IMG/VR virus record: IMGVR_UViG_3300008264_000882
Location: 1-20,326 of that record
Length of the DNA stretch: 20,326 nt
Source of the DNA: a virus
Strand: one strand, 5' to 3'
The notes under the pieces were generated by a model. That model was not told the origin of the DNA and made no database searches. It saw nothing but the letters and a program-made list of their open reading frames with translations. This document shows positions 1 to 7,029 of this stretch, piece after piece (within the stretch, counting starts at the first letter, position 1; each line of letters begins with the position of its first letter). The position numbers and the translations under genes were made by a program.

Positions 1-1
1 C

Positions 2-67
2 TCATTACCCGGAGAGGCAACTTACGCTCATTATATTGAAGTAACAAAACAAGCAAAGACATTATAA
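2..67 (+). CDS. 3' end of an unidentified gene (21 codons visible)
   Basis: Frame 2 is open from the first base of the window to a TAA at 65-67 and encodes a tail beginning SLPGEATYAHYIEV. An AAGGGAG ribosome-binding-like stretch follows directly and could serve the next gene, which fits the end of a real upstream gene in the same transcription unit. The fragment is too short to assign to a family. The frame has a stop soon upstream if the window is treated as a circle, so the gene must continue into sequence not shown here. Its existence is an inference from the open frame and the spacing. Confidence 0.4.
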   Translation, partial: SLPGEATYAHYIEVTKQAKTL

Positions 68-84
68 GGGAGAGCTTAAGTCGG

Positions 85-396
85 TTGGCTGTTCCACTGC
101 TCCCCAAGCCCGAAGTTCAAACTCAGCTTCAGGAAAAAGATGCCATTATCGCAGAAAAAAATAATGTTATCATAGAAAAAGATGGTGTTATTCAAGAGAA
201 GAATATAGCTCTCGTAGAAAAAGACACGCATATACAATCTTTAACAGATGTTAATTTAGAATTAACTGATAGAGTTGAGCATATTAAAACCAACTTTGAC
301 ACTTTGAAAACGTATTTTATAGATTTAGAAACTACTCATCAAGAAGATCATCCAGAGTATCAAAATGTCGACTTAACTGGATTGGTTATAGAATAA
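85..396 (+). CDS. Small coiled-coil protein with EKD/EKN repeats, unknown function
   Basis: A 103-residue protein from a TTG start; an AAGGGAG motif lies about 10 bases upstream, and no ATG or GTG is available in this frame after the preceding stop. Residues about 15-50 form a seven-residue cycle in which EKD or EKN recurs at least five times (EKDAIIAEKNNVIIEKDG and onward), giving a strongly charged coiled coil. The C-terminal half is mixed helix with an acidic end. There is no signal peptide or membrane segment. I do not recognise the family. Such rods occur among phage tail and accessory proteins, but that is only suggestive. It sits between the unidentified fragment and another coiled-coil gene, 37 bases away. 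Confidence 0.6.
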   Translation: MAVPLLPKPEVQTQLQEKDAIIAEKNNVIIEKDGVIQEKNIALVEKDTHIQSLTDVNLELTDRVEHIKTNFDTLKTYFIDLETTHQEDHPEYQNVDLTGLVIE

Positions 397-433
397 TCCA
401 AATAAATTTTAAACAATAAATAAAAGGTTTTTT

Positions 434-991
434 ATGGCTGCAAATAGTATTTCTAACTTTTCATCAATACATCTGATTCCATCTTCGGGACAAGGAATTG
501 CCATACAACAACAAATTGAAAATAACAAGCATGAAATAGCAAAAACGCAAAAAGAAAAAGCTGAAATACAGAGTGAAATAACAAAAGCACAAAAAGAAAA
601 AGCTGAAGCGCAAAAACAAAGAGATTGTTATAAAATAATATTAGATGAAAATTTAAAAATCATAGATTACTCTCAAAAAGCTATCAAAGCTTGCGCAGAA
701 AGTAAGGAAATCATAAAGGAAATGATAGGTATTTACGAAACCTTGATAGCTCGTAACAACTTACAACAATCTAAAACTAAATCACCAATCGTTTTTAAGG
801 ATATAAATTATAATCCGCCAAAAATTGATTTTAGTCAGTTTGACAAAAAACCTCTTGAACCACAAGAAAGTAAAAAATCTTTTAATCAAGTTACTAAGGA
901 TTATAAGCAGAGAAGTTATTCATCTTCTATCTTTAATGATTGGTTTAATAGTTTAAGATCTCATTCTCTGCGATTTTTTAAATGGTTCTAA
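434..991 (+). CDS. Coiled-coil protein of unknown function, 185 aa
   Basis: ATG start at 434 with only a weak AAGG upstream. The N-terminal 25 residues are low-complexity and Ser-rich. Residues about 26-115 are a long, highly charged coiled coil with an internal duplication (the block AKTQKEKAEIQ is followed by TKAQKEKAEAQK, and the DNA repeat is equally visible). The C-terminal 70 residues are basic, rich in Ser, Phe and Asn, and end in aromatics (FFKWF). There is no transmembrane segment and no catalytic motif. I cannot assign a family; an effector, a structural rod and a phage accessory protein all remain possible. It converges on the large minus-strand gene, with a stem-loop between them. 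Confidence 0.6.
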   Translation: MAANSISNFSSIHLIPSSGQGIAIQQQIENNKHEIAKTQKEKAEIQSEITKAQKEKAEAQKQRDCYKIILDENLKIIDYSQKAIKACAESKEIIKEMIGIYETLIARNNLQQSKTKSPIVFKDINYNPPKIDFSQFDKKPLEPQESKKSFNQVTKDYKQRSYSSSIFNDWFNSLRSHSLRFFKWF

Positions 992-1014
992 ATTTTAATC
1001 TTCATAACTAACTT

Positions 1015-1059
1015 AACTGAACTACCAATAGCCTAAGCTGCTTTTTTTGTAGTTCAGTT
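1015..1059. terminator. Stem-loop between convergent genes, possible bidirectional terminator
   Basis: The 11-base arms AACTGAACTAC (1015-1025) and GTAGTTCAGTT (1049-1059) pair perfectly around a 23-base loop. The structure lies between the stops of the plus gene ending at 991 and the minus gene ending at 1079, where a shared terminator is expected. The T-run lies in the loop (1041-1048), and only a short T-run follows the stem, so it is not a textbook intrinsic terminator. Confidence 0.45.
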
Positions 1060-1078
1060 TTAACAATTCTAACTTCCG

Positions 1079-3874
1079 TCATTTTACTGAGTCCTCTATT
1101 GAGAGTGTAAAGGTAAAAGTAGATCCTTTCTTACCGTTGCTTTTACACCAGATTTGCCCTTTGTGAGCCTCTATAGCACCTTTACATAGAGCAAGACCTA
1201 GACCTCTACCTCCTGCTGGAGTTTTAGTTCTAGAGCTAACTGTAAATGTTCCAAAAATGGCATATAGTTCTTTTTGTGGTATTCCTATTCCCTCATCGGT
1301 AATCTGAAACTTGACTAAATCGTTGTTCTTCTTAAATTTGATAGTGATTCTACCATCTTTGCTATAGGTGATAGCGTTGACAATTAAATTATCCAGAGTC
1401 GAGGTAATGTAATGTTCATCACAGCTTACCAATAGATCATCTTCTATATCACAGATAAATTCTAAGTCCTTATTTTCTAAATATAGTTTTTTGCAATGGT
1501 CTAGGCGTTGATATATTAAATCACTTAAATTTATCAGTGTTTTATTTAAAACATAGTTGAGACTTGAGAGTTTAGATACGTCAATCATATTGTTAACAAG
1601 AGTTGATAGACGTTCAGAACTTTTTGATATTTCTTTTAAACCTTTGCGCTTTTGTTCTTCCGTTAATTTGTCGTAGTTTTCAAAAAGAACTTGCCCCATA
1701 GTTGTAATACCAACAATAGGGGTATGTGCCTCATGTTCTAAATTACGCAAGAATTCATTTTTAACCTCAACTGATTTTTTCAATTCCTCATCTATATCAT
1801 GTACTTTTTCTCCAAGATAATCAGCTCTTTGTTCGGTTAATTCTTGGTATTCTTGTTTTGGCCTAAGAAATGCTATTAAAACACTGCTTACCAAAAGCAA
1901 TGAGTACATTATTTTAAACTGTAGAGTACCTATATTTACAACAAGATTATCAAGACTTAAAAAATATTTATACGATTGAATACTGGCAATTACACTAATA
2001 AAAATCATTAAGATAGCAACTTGCCATCTTAATAACATTGCTATTATTAGCATATTAAGCATCAAAATCATTAACTGAAATTGCCCGAAGTTACTTATAA
2101 TTACTAATAAAATAGGAGAAAAGAGTAATATATAAGGAATTGCTATATTCCAAGCTACGATTATAAACTTTTCTTTTTTTAGTATAGGTGGCCATATAGG
2201 ATAAGTTAGAAATATACTCGAATACAATAACACCGTATGATAGATATATTCTATAATTTGGCTATTTTGTTTTTGAATTTCTTTTGGCATAGAGTACATG
2301 GTAGAGAAAACCGAAATAATACAAAATAGCCCAAAGAACGAATAAATATACTCTTGTTTAGGACTGTTATTTTTACAGAATGTTATAAAATTAAAATTAT
2401 AAAGAGTTCTAATGATAGATTTTAGTTTTCTCTTGCGTTCTGATTTAATTAAATTTATTGGTTCTGGATTCTTAATTCCAATCCATCCACCAGGTTGTTT
2501 TAATAGGTAATGAGTTCCAATTAAAAAGATAGTATTACCTATTACTCCAGGTATAACACTATCTATCCCAGTATCTAGAATAGTAAAAATAATTACTACC
2601 ATAAAACCACTAAACATGCCTGTTAAAACAGATTTATTGGTACTACGAAAACCAAATATAGCAAAAAGTAATGGAACGGAGACTATTGGCATGTAAAAAC
2701 TAAATATTAATAAAAGTAAGTTAAGTACAGTATTAGCTTTAAACGCAAGAAAGAACCCTGCAATACCAACAAAAAAGGAAAAAATACAAAGTAATATAAG
2801 GTCATTAGGCAATTTTACTCTTTTGATATTTAATGGTTTTAAAACATCATTAGTAAATAAAACTGCTGCAGAATTAATATAACTATCGGCAGTTGACATA
2901 ATTATTGCCATTATTCCAACTGCTGTAAGACCTTTTAATCCTGAGTAGTTATAAGTTGAAATAATATAAGGAAGTAAATTATTGGGATCTAAATTAGGAT
3001 TGTCTGAAAGCAATAATATACCAACCCAACTTATTATTAATAGCATAATGAGACATACCAATCCACCAATTATAAAAGCATTTCTGCCTTGAATAGTATT
3101 TCTGGCCATGATTATTCTTTGAAAAAAAACTGGTTGAAATCCAGGTAATAAAAAAAATGATAAAAGAAAAATAGTATGGATAAATCTGGTATTAGTAAGG
3201 TCAAAGACTTGTTTATAGTCAAATAGAGGGTTCTGTTCTAATGTTGAAAAAACTATGTAAGGATCATTTAAAGTTCCCCAAATAGTTAAAGATATAATAG
3301 GAACAATAGCACCAAATGTAAAAAACTGGATTATATCTGTAAATGTTACAGCTTTTATACCACCAAAAGCAGAGTAAACAGTTACAATAATGGCGCACAT
3401 TAAAATTGCATAAAACCCAGAAACTCCAAAGAAAATTCGTAATATCGCAGCCCCAACTTTAAATTGCAATGCAACTATTCCTATACAAAGAAATATACCA
3501 GCTATAGCTGAAATTATTTGTACATGTTTACCAAATAAATTTCCTAAAGCATCGGCAATAGAGAGATTCCCCAAAAACTCTGCCATGCGTGGTATTAAAA
3601 AGTAACCCACTATTATAAGACATAAAGGTTCCCCAAGTGCTGGTATTATAAAATATAGCCCCTGTTTATAAGTTTCGGTAATAGCTCCCGAAAAGAATCC
3701 GCCTCCGATACAAGTTGCTATAACAGTAGCTGCTATAGTTCCCGTAGAAAATTTTTTATTCCCTACAGCGTACTCACGTAATGTTGTTTTACCCCTGCTA
3801 AAAAATAATCCAGCAGTAAAATTAGCAATCAGGAATAAAGCGATAATCGCTGTATCAATATCAAAAGTTTCCAT
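1079..3874 (-). CDS. Na+/solute symporter fused to sensor histidine kinase
   Basis: A 931-residue inner-membrane protein. Residues 1 to about 470 are a sodium:solute symporter (PutP/SSS) module with many membrane helices, the family's GG-rich first segments, the AFGGIKAVTFTD signature and MSTADSYINS at 326-335. Residues about 505-690 add a second set of hydrophobic helices. A coiled linker leads to a kinase: H-box with phospho-acceptor His714 (HEAHTP), N-box Asn829/Asn833, G1 DEGIGIP from 860, and G2 GRGLGLALCKG. The layout resembles CbrA-type sensors, in which the transporter half may sense or import a solute and the kinase phosphorylates a response regulator. No regulator gene is adjacent, so the partner must be elsewhere. 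The H-box has His where Arg is usual (HEAHTP rather than HELRTP). The ligand is unknown. The start at 3874 lacks a clear Shine-Dalgarno sequence. Confidence 0.88.
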   Translation of the reverse strand: METFDIDTAIIALFLIANFTAGLFFSRGKTTLREYAVGNKKFSTGTIAATVIATCIGGGFFSGAITETYKQGLYFIIPALGEPLCLIIVGYFLIPRMAEFLGNLSIADALGNLFGKHVQIISAIAGIFLCIGIVALQFKVGAAILRIFFGVSGFYAILMCAIIVTVYSAFGGIKAVTFTDIIQFFTFGAIVPIISLTIWGTLNDPYIVFSTLEQNPLFDYKQVFDLTNTRFIHTIFLLSFFLLPGFQPVFFQRIIMARNTIQGRNAFIIGGLVCLIMLLIISWVGILLLSDNPNLDPNNLLPYIISTYNYSGLKGLTAVGIMAIIMSTADSYINSAAVLFTNDVLKPLNIKRVKLPNDLILLCIFSFFVGIAGFFLAFKANTVLNLLLLIFSFYMPIVSVPLLFAIFGFRSTNKSVLTGMFSGFMVVIIFTILDTGIDSVIPGVIGNTIFLIGTHYLLKQPGGWIGIKNPEPINLIKSERKRKLKSIIRTLYNFNFITFCKNNSPKQEYIYSFFGLFCIISVFSTMYSMPKEIQKQNSQIIEYIYHTVLLYSSIFLTYPIWPPILKKEKFIIVAWNIAIPYILLFSPILLVIISNFGQFQLMILMLNMLIIAMLLRWQVAILMIFISVIASIQSYKYFLSLDNLVVNIGTLQFKIMYSLLLVSSVLIAFLRPKQEYQELTEQRADYLGEKVHDIDEELKKSVEVKNEFLRNLEHEAHTPIVGITTMGQVLFENYDKLTEEQKRKGLKEISKSSERLSTLVNNMIDVSKLSSLNYVLNKTLINLSDLIYQRLDHCKKLYLENKDLEFICDIEDDLLVSCDEHYITSTLDNLIVNAITYSKDGRITIKFKKNNDLVKFQITDEGIGIPQKELYAIFGTFTVSSRTKTPAGGRGLGLALCKGAIEAHKGQIWCKSNGKKGSTFTFTLSIEDSVK

Positions 3875-3925
3875 ACTTAATTAAATGTTTAATTTATAGT
3901 TCTTTATATAGATCATTTGTTTTTT

Positions 3926-3955
3926 ATTGTATATAATTACTGCATATGTAATCAA
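3926..3955 (-). promoter_or_regulatory. Candidate sigma-70 promoter for the symporter-kinase gene
   Basis: Reading the minus strand, TTGATT (3955-3950) is followed after 18 bases by TACAAT (3931-3926), about 50 bases before the ATG at 3874. The rest of the 192-base gap up to 4066 shows no convincing gene. Confidence 0.35.
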
Positions 3956-4066
3956 CACAAAATTGCATTTTACTATTATTTAATTCATTAATCATAGCAA
4001 CACCAACTTTGTTCCATCATTTAATAATGGTGTCATCTAGTATATTATGAGTCAATATTAATTTAA

Positions 4067-4708
4067 CTAAACAATGTCATGATATTGTTCTATATATTCC
4101 TTTATTTTTTCTATAGAAACTTGCAATACTTGGCGGATACGATCTTGCATTGCGTAATCAATATTGACTCTATAAATATATAATCCATTATTATGTTTAG
4201 AATGCTTTGGATTATATAATATATAATCGCACCATTTACGGTTTGAAACATATAAATTAAATTGCATCTGAGCATAATGTTCTGATGGTATAGCTTTTTC
4301 GCCCTCGTTGTATATTTCAATTACTTGTTCAAAATAATTATGAGAATCTGGTACTTTAATTTCGACAATACCATCATCCTCAACTAATCCATCAGGAGAG
4401 CAAGCTACATAGTCGTTAAGTACAATTAACCCAACATCGTCTATAATAGTCCAATTGCTTTTTATATATTCTGCTTTTGCAACGCATTCATAATCTAATC
4501 CACGTTGAATATGAACATTATTGAAACTCTCAGAATCTGATTTAGCGTTAGTTATAATCTCACTAGCTTTCTGATAAAGATACTTTTTGCTAGCGGCTGG
4601 AGTTCCAAGTAGTTTGTAAAAACAAGAACCAGTTATTTTGCCTAACCTCAAGTTATGCCATTCATCCGACCCTTGTTTTAATTCATTGAATATTTGTATT
4701 TCCTGCAT
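4067..4708 (-). CDS. YqaJ/lambda-exonuclease-type recombinase nuclease
   Basis: A 213-residue PD-(D/E)XK nuclease of the phage YqaJ/RedX group. The N-terminus has the family opening GSDEWHNLRLGKITGS (13-28). The active site is visible as SPDGL with Asp106, then EIK with Glu116 and Lys118, followed by HYAQMQFNLYV with Gln147 and Gln149. These enzymes chew the 5' strand of duplex DNA ends to leave 3' single strands for an annealing protein, and the ERF gene directly upstream supplies that partner. The two genes overlap by 26 bases (stop of ERF at 4683, ATG here at 4708), so they are probably translationally coupled. The start is fixed by the conserved N-terminal motif. Length is normal for a compact member. 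Confidence 0.88.
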   Translation of the reverse strand: MQEIQIFNELKQGSDEWHNLRLGKITGSCFYKLLGTPAASKKYLYQKASEIITNAKSDSESFNNVHIQRGLDYECVAKAEYIKSNWTIIDDVGLIVLNDYVACSPDGLVEDDGIVEIKVPDSHNYFEQVIEIYNEGEKAIPSEHYAQMQFNLYVSNRKWCDYILYNPKHSKHNNGLYIYRVNIDYAMQDRIRQVLQVSIEKIKEYIEQYHDIV

Positions 4709-5306
4709 TTAAAAATTCCTCTTTCAACAATAAAAAATTATCTACGCCTTTCTTCACGGACTCTAAATCACTACTATTTATCTCGTGGTAACTAGTAAAT
4801 TCTTTTAGATTTAACTTACTTTCATTACATAAATTAATCAATTCTTTAACTGGATTTAGCTCTATTTCTTTTACTTGAGATATTTTAAAGCTTTGCGCAT
4901 CGTTATCTTCTTGAGCTAACCCTATAATAGAAGATAACGCATAACGCCTAGCATAAGTAACACCAGCACCAAAGTGCTGCAATGCATTTCCAGTTACTAC
5001 ACCTTGTTTATTTTTAGTTACTACATTTTCTATAGAAAATATAGATTTAATCCATTGCCCAGATTCGTGAATAAGCAAAGTTAAAAGTAAAGGCTTACCA
5101 TCTGCTGATTGTGATATTGGTTGAACAATAGATAAACCGTTATCAGATAAAGGTTTTTTTATTGCTTCTAGACAACTAGCTAAATCGGCATATTTATAAC
5201 CATAACCTTGTTTGTCTTTGCCCACATTTTCAATAACTGATTGCGCTTTGCTTAGTGCAATAGCTAAACAGTCAATTTTTTCACTCATCATTATATCGGT
5301 ACTCAT
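4683..5306 (-). CDS. erf: ERF-family single-strand DNA annealing protein
   Basis: A 207-residue member of the Essential Recombination Function family (P22 Erf type). The diagnostic core is present: GYGYKYADLASCLEAIKKPL near residues 34-53 and the strongly conserved FGAGVTYARRYALSSIIGL segment, followed by EDND. ERF proteins form rings that anneal complementary single strands and drive phage circularisation and recombination. The ATG at 5306 is preceded by a good GGAGG and overlaps the stop of the upstream 51-codon gene (ATGA). With the exonuclease downstream it makes a Red-like two-component system; the single-strand binding protein is encoded separately at 11902. The C-terminal 60 residues diverge, as usual for the family. 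Confidence 0.9.
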   Translation of the reverse strand: MSTDIMMSEKIDCLAIALSKAQSVIENVGKDKQGYGYKYADLASCLEAIKKPLSDNGLSIVQPISQSADGKPLLLTLLIHESGQWIKSIFSIENVVTKNKQGVVTGNALQHFGAGVTYARRYALSSIIGLAQEDNDAQSFKISQVKEIELNPVKELINLCNESKLNLKEFTSYHEINSSDLESVKKGVDNFLLLKEEFLNAGNTNIQ

Positions 5307-5458
5307 TTCAATTCCTCCACCATTTTTTTTAATTCCTTAAGGTCATACAAAAACCAGTCCGACAATCTTGGATCAAGATTAGAAAGGTCGACCATAGTTT
5401 TAAACCTATCCATCAGCTGATCTATTGTTTCTATTATTATTTTTAGTTGGTTACTCAT
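5303..5458 (-). CDS. 51-aa unknown protein coupled to erf
   Basis: A short gene in the gap upstream of erf. It runs from ATG at 5458 to TGA at 5303-5305 and encodes MSNQLKIIIETIDQLMDRF, then a segment with LDPRLSDWFLYDLKELKK and an acidic end. Its ATG lies inside the stop of the previous gene (8-base overlap) and its TGA overlaps the erf ATG (ATGA); the GGAGG for erf is in its last codons. This head-to-tail coupling on both sides argues for a genuine gene. The protein looks like a small amphipathic helical protein with no membrane segment. I do not recognise it; an accessory factor of the ERF/exonuclease system is only a guess from position. Confidence 0.7.
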   Translation of the reverse strand: MSNQLKIIIETIDQLMDRFKTMVDLSNLDPRLSDWFLYDLKELKKMVEELK

Positions 5459-5747
5459 TAATGACCTCCCATATATCTCTAAAATTTTCTATGCAAGCAA
5501 TGTTTATAAAAACCTTTGCGCCGTCATGATTACGTAAAACCCCATTTTCATCAAATTGAAAATAGGAATCTTTGTCTCTCCATATTTCAGTTACTTTCTT
5601 GCCATCAGATAAAGCTTGCAAAGCTTTGATAACATTAACAACGTTTGCTGTTGGTTTTTTGTAAGGCATTACAATTTCGTAGTTTTGATCGACTAAGTAT
5701 CCGTAATCATTAAATTGGTAATTATCTTTTTCTACTTTCATGCTCAT
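5451..5747 (-). CDS. Unknown 98-aa protein in the recombination operon
   Basis: A 98-residue soluble protein with alternating aromatic and acidic residues: FNDYGYLVDQNYEIVMPY near the N-terminus and YFQFDENGVLRN in the second half, two similar short strands of the pattern F-D/N-x-x-G-x-L, and a C-terminal FRDIWEVINE. No known domain is recognised. Two ATGs lie close together at the start (5747 and 5741), with GAGG upstream, so the exact start could be either. It begins 4 bases after the stop of the upstream gene and overlaps the 51-codon gene downstream by 8 bases, so it is part of the same coupled operon. Confidence 0.6.
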   Translation of the reverse strand: MSMKVEKDNYQFNDYGYLVDQNYEIVMPYKKPTANVVNVIKALQALSDGKKVTEIWRDKDSYFQFDENGVLRNHDGAKVFINIACIENFRDIWEVINE

Positions 5748-5751
5748 AACC

Positions 5752-6285
5752 TCATACCCTTATTGATCTTGAGGACATGTAATCTAAGTACATCATGTTT
5801 CTTTGATCAAGCTCTTGCTTTTCGTGATAGTCAATCTCTTGCTGCAAAGCTATAGGGTCATACTCAGAGCTATCCCAGTCAATGTTAAATGTTTGAGCTA
5901 TACGTAATAATTCTTCGTACTCGTCAATTTGAGTGGATAGCTCAAGAAAATTAATGGAATTATGGTTGTAGGGAATGTTGTATTGATAAGCTTTCAATAG
6001 CAGCTCTTCCTTATAGCTACTCTCAAGGATCTTGCTTTGTATTCTCAAAGCCATACGAGCAAAAGCTTCTTTGGCTAGTTCAAAGTTTTGTTGAACCTGA
6101 ATCGCCTGAGCAGGCGAAATAAATGTATCTGTCATAATTTTCTCGCAAGGAAATTGATTGCTTATTGTAGCACAATTTTCTTTGCAAGTATAGTCGATGC
6201 CTAACATTTTTGCTTGAGCAATAGCTAAATTTTTTAGTTGCTCGAGTAAATGTGATTGTTTCTCTTCTTTTGATATAGTATACAT
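5752..6285 (-). CDS. Unknown 177-aa protein, first gene of the recombination operon
   Basis: I place the start at ATG 6285 because AAGGAG sits 8 bases upstream; the GTG three codons earlier (6294) overlaps that ribosome site and is unlikely. The product is mostly helical and acidic, with a Cys pair near residues 34-38 (CKEN-C), a further Cys around residue 47 in QFPCEK, and long helices through the middle (PAQAIQVQQNFELAKEAFARM). There is no signal peptide or membrane helix, and no family is recognised. As the first gene behind the strong promoter and structured leader it is the gene most exposed to any leader control. Confidence 0.6.
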   Translation of the reverse strand: MYTISKEEKQSHLLEQLKNLAIAQAKMLGIDYTCKENCATISNQFPCEKIMTDTFISPAQAIQVQQNFELAKEAFARMALRIQSKILESSYKEELLLKAYQYNIPYNHNSINFLELSTQIDEYEELLRIAQTFNIDWDSSEYDPIALQQEIDYHEKQELDQRNMMYLDYMSSRSIRV

Positions 6286-6316
6286 AGGACTCACTCCTTT
6301 TTAATAAGTTGCGTTT

Positions 6317-6355
6317 TCTTATTTGTTTTGGTGTTCAAACGAAAAACAAATAAGA
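6317..6355 (-). repeat. 13-bp perfect inverted repeat in the operon leader
   Basis: TCTTATTTGTTTT (6317-6329) and AAAACAAATAAGA (6343-6355) pair perfectly around a 13-base loop. It lies between the promoter at 6453-6481 and the AAGGAG at 6294, inside the predicted untranslated leader of the recombination operon. It could be an RNA hairpin close to the ribosome site or a dyad operator. There is no U-tract of terminator type after it. Confidence 0.6.
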
Positions 6356-6361
6356 GGTTGG

Positions 6362-6446
6362 TGTGATCTAGATCTGAAAAGCCTAAGTCGTGCAAACAAT
6401 CTTAGGCTTTTTTTATGCCTGAATTGTAGCGCAGACCTAGATCACA
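6362..6446. repeat. 15-bp outer inverted repeat (operator-like) enclosing a hairpin
   Basis: TGTGATCTAGATCTG (6362-6376) and CAGACCTAGATCACA (6432-6446) are inverted copies with one mismatch. The first contains the perfect palindrome GATCTAGATC (6365-6374), so the two copies can also be read as two operator sites whose centres are 70 bp apart. The second copy sits where transcription from the 6453-6481 promoter should start. Either repressor binding with looping, or folding of the leader RNA, would fit. Confidence 0.55.
6377..6411. terminator. Intrinsic-terminator-like hairpin, 11-bp stem with T-run
   Basis: AAAAGCCTAAG (6377-6387) pairs perfectly with CTTAGGCTTTT (6401-6411) around 13 bases, followed on the plus strand by more T. 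On the minus strand the stem ends in four U and runs straight into the outer repeat. It may end the PLD-gene operon (stop at 6505). It also lies inside the leader of the downstream operon, where it would act as an attenuator. Confidence 0.65.
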
Positions 6447-6452
6447 AGAGTG

Positions 6453-6481
6453 AGTATAGTATGTAATTAAATTAATGTCAA
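6453..6481 (-). promoter_or_regulatory. Strong sigma-70 promoter of the recombination operon
   Basis: On the minus strand TTGACA (6481-6476), a 17-base spacer and TATACT (6458-6453) match the consensus closely. The expected start point is near 6446, exactly at the edge of the outer inverted repeat. This gives a leader of about 160 nt before the ATG at 6285. Confidence 0.7.
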
Positions 6482-6504
6482 GTTTATTTGAGGTAAAAGA
6501 TAGA

Positions 6505-7011
6505 TTATTTGCAAATCTTTCTGTTTTTCCAGTTCTGATAATATTCTTTGGCTATGTCGTCATTAGTGAGTACAATAACATTTTCTGCATTACGTTTATC
6601 TGCATTTTCCGTAAAATTAAAGCTACCAATAATAACTTTATTACTATCAATAATCATGACTTTATTATGAGCTATACCAGAGACTTTGTCTTGATAGACT
6701 CGTATTTGATTTTTCTTAAGAAGATCTAAAATCGATTGTTTATTTTTATGGAAATTACTGTGATCTAAAATAATTTCTACATCTAAACCTCTATTTTTAG
6801 CTTGTAGAAGAGCGTCAATAATTTTCTTGGAAGTAAAACCATAAGCTTGAACAAATATACTGTGGCTAGCTTTATTAATATTACTAACAATGAGATCTCC
6901 ACAGCGCTGAGGTGGAGTAAAACATGTTTCGTAGGAAAGACGAGAAGTAGGGTAAGTGACAATGCTAATGTAAATTATTGATAGGACAAGAATTACAAAA
7001 GATTTTTTCAT
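6505..7011 (-). CDS. pld: Secreted HKD-family phospholipase D/endonuclease (Nuc/Pld-like)
   Basis: A 168-residue single-HKD protein. Residues 1-20 are a hydrophobic export signal (MKKSFVILVLSIIYISIVTY). The mature part has the family pattern IFVQAYGFTSKKIIDALLQA (52-71), RGLDVEIILD (74-83) and the catalytic motif His115-x-Lys117-x4-Asp122, followed by GSFNF (129-133) and the conserved NAEN. Single-HKD enzymes dimerise to form one active site. Relatives are the pKM101 nuclease Nuc and rickettsial Pld, which has been linked to phagosome escape. Sequence alone does not decide between lipid and DNA as substrate. The gene begins 18 bases after the preceding gene and has AGGG upstream. Family assignment is secure; the gene name is by analogy. 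Confidence 0.88.
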   Translation of the reverse strand: MKKSFVILVLSIIYISIVTYPTSRLSYETCFTPPQRCGDLIVSNINKASHSIFVQAYGFTSKKIIDALLQAKNRGLDVEIILDHSNFHKNKQSILDLLKKNQIRVYQDKVSGIAHNKVMIIDSNKVIIGSFNFTENADKRNAENVIVLTNDDIAKEYYQNWKNRKICK

Positions 7012-7029
7012 TATTATCCCTTAGATCAT

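Noticed and set aside
3961-4066. A minus-strand frame reading ILTHNILDDTIIK, a TGA, then WNKVGVAMINELNNSKMQF.
   Set aside because: It looks protein-like but is broken by a stop, has no ribosome site, and is too short to tie to a family. It may be a gene remnant, but I cannot support it.
6377-6411. Hairpin considered as part of a tRNA or small structured RNA gene.
   Set aside because: No cloverleaf, anticodon arm or CCA-like end is present; the stem plus T-run fits a terminator or attenuator.
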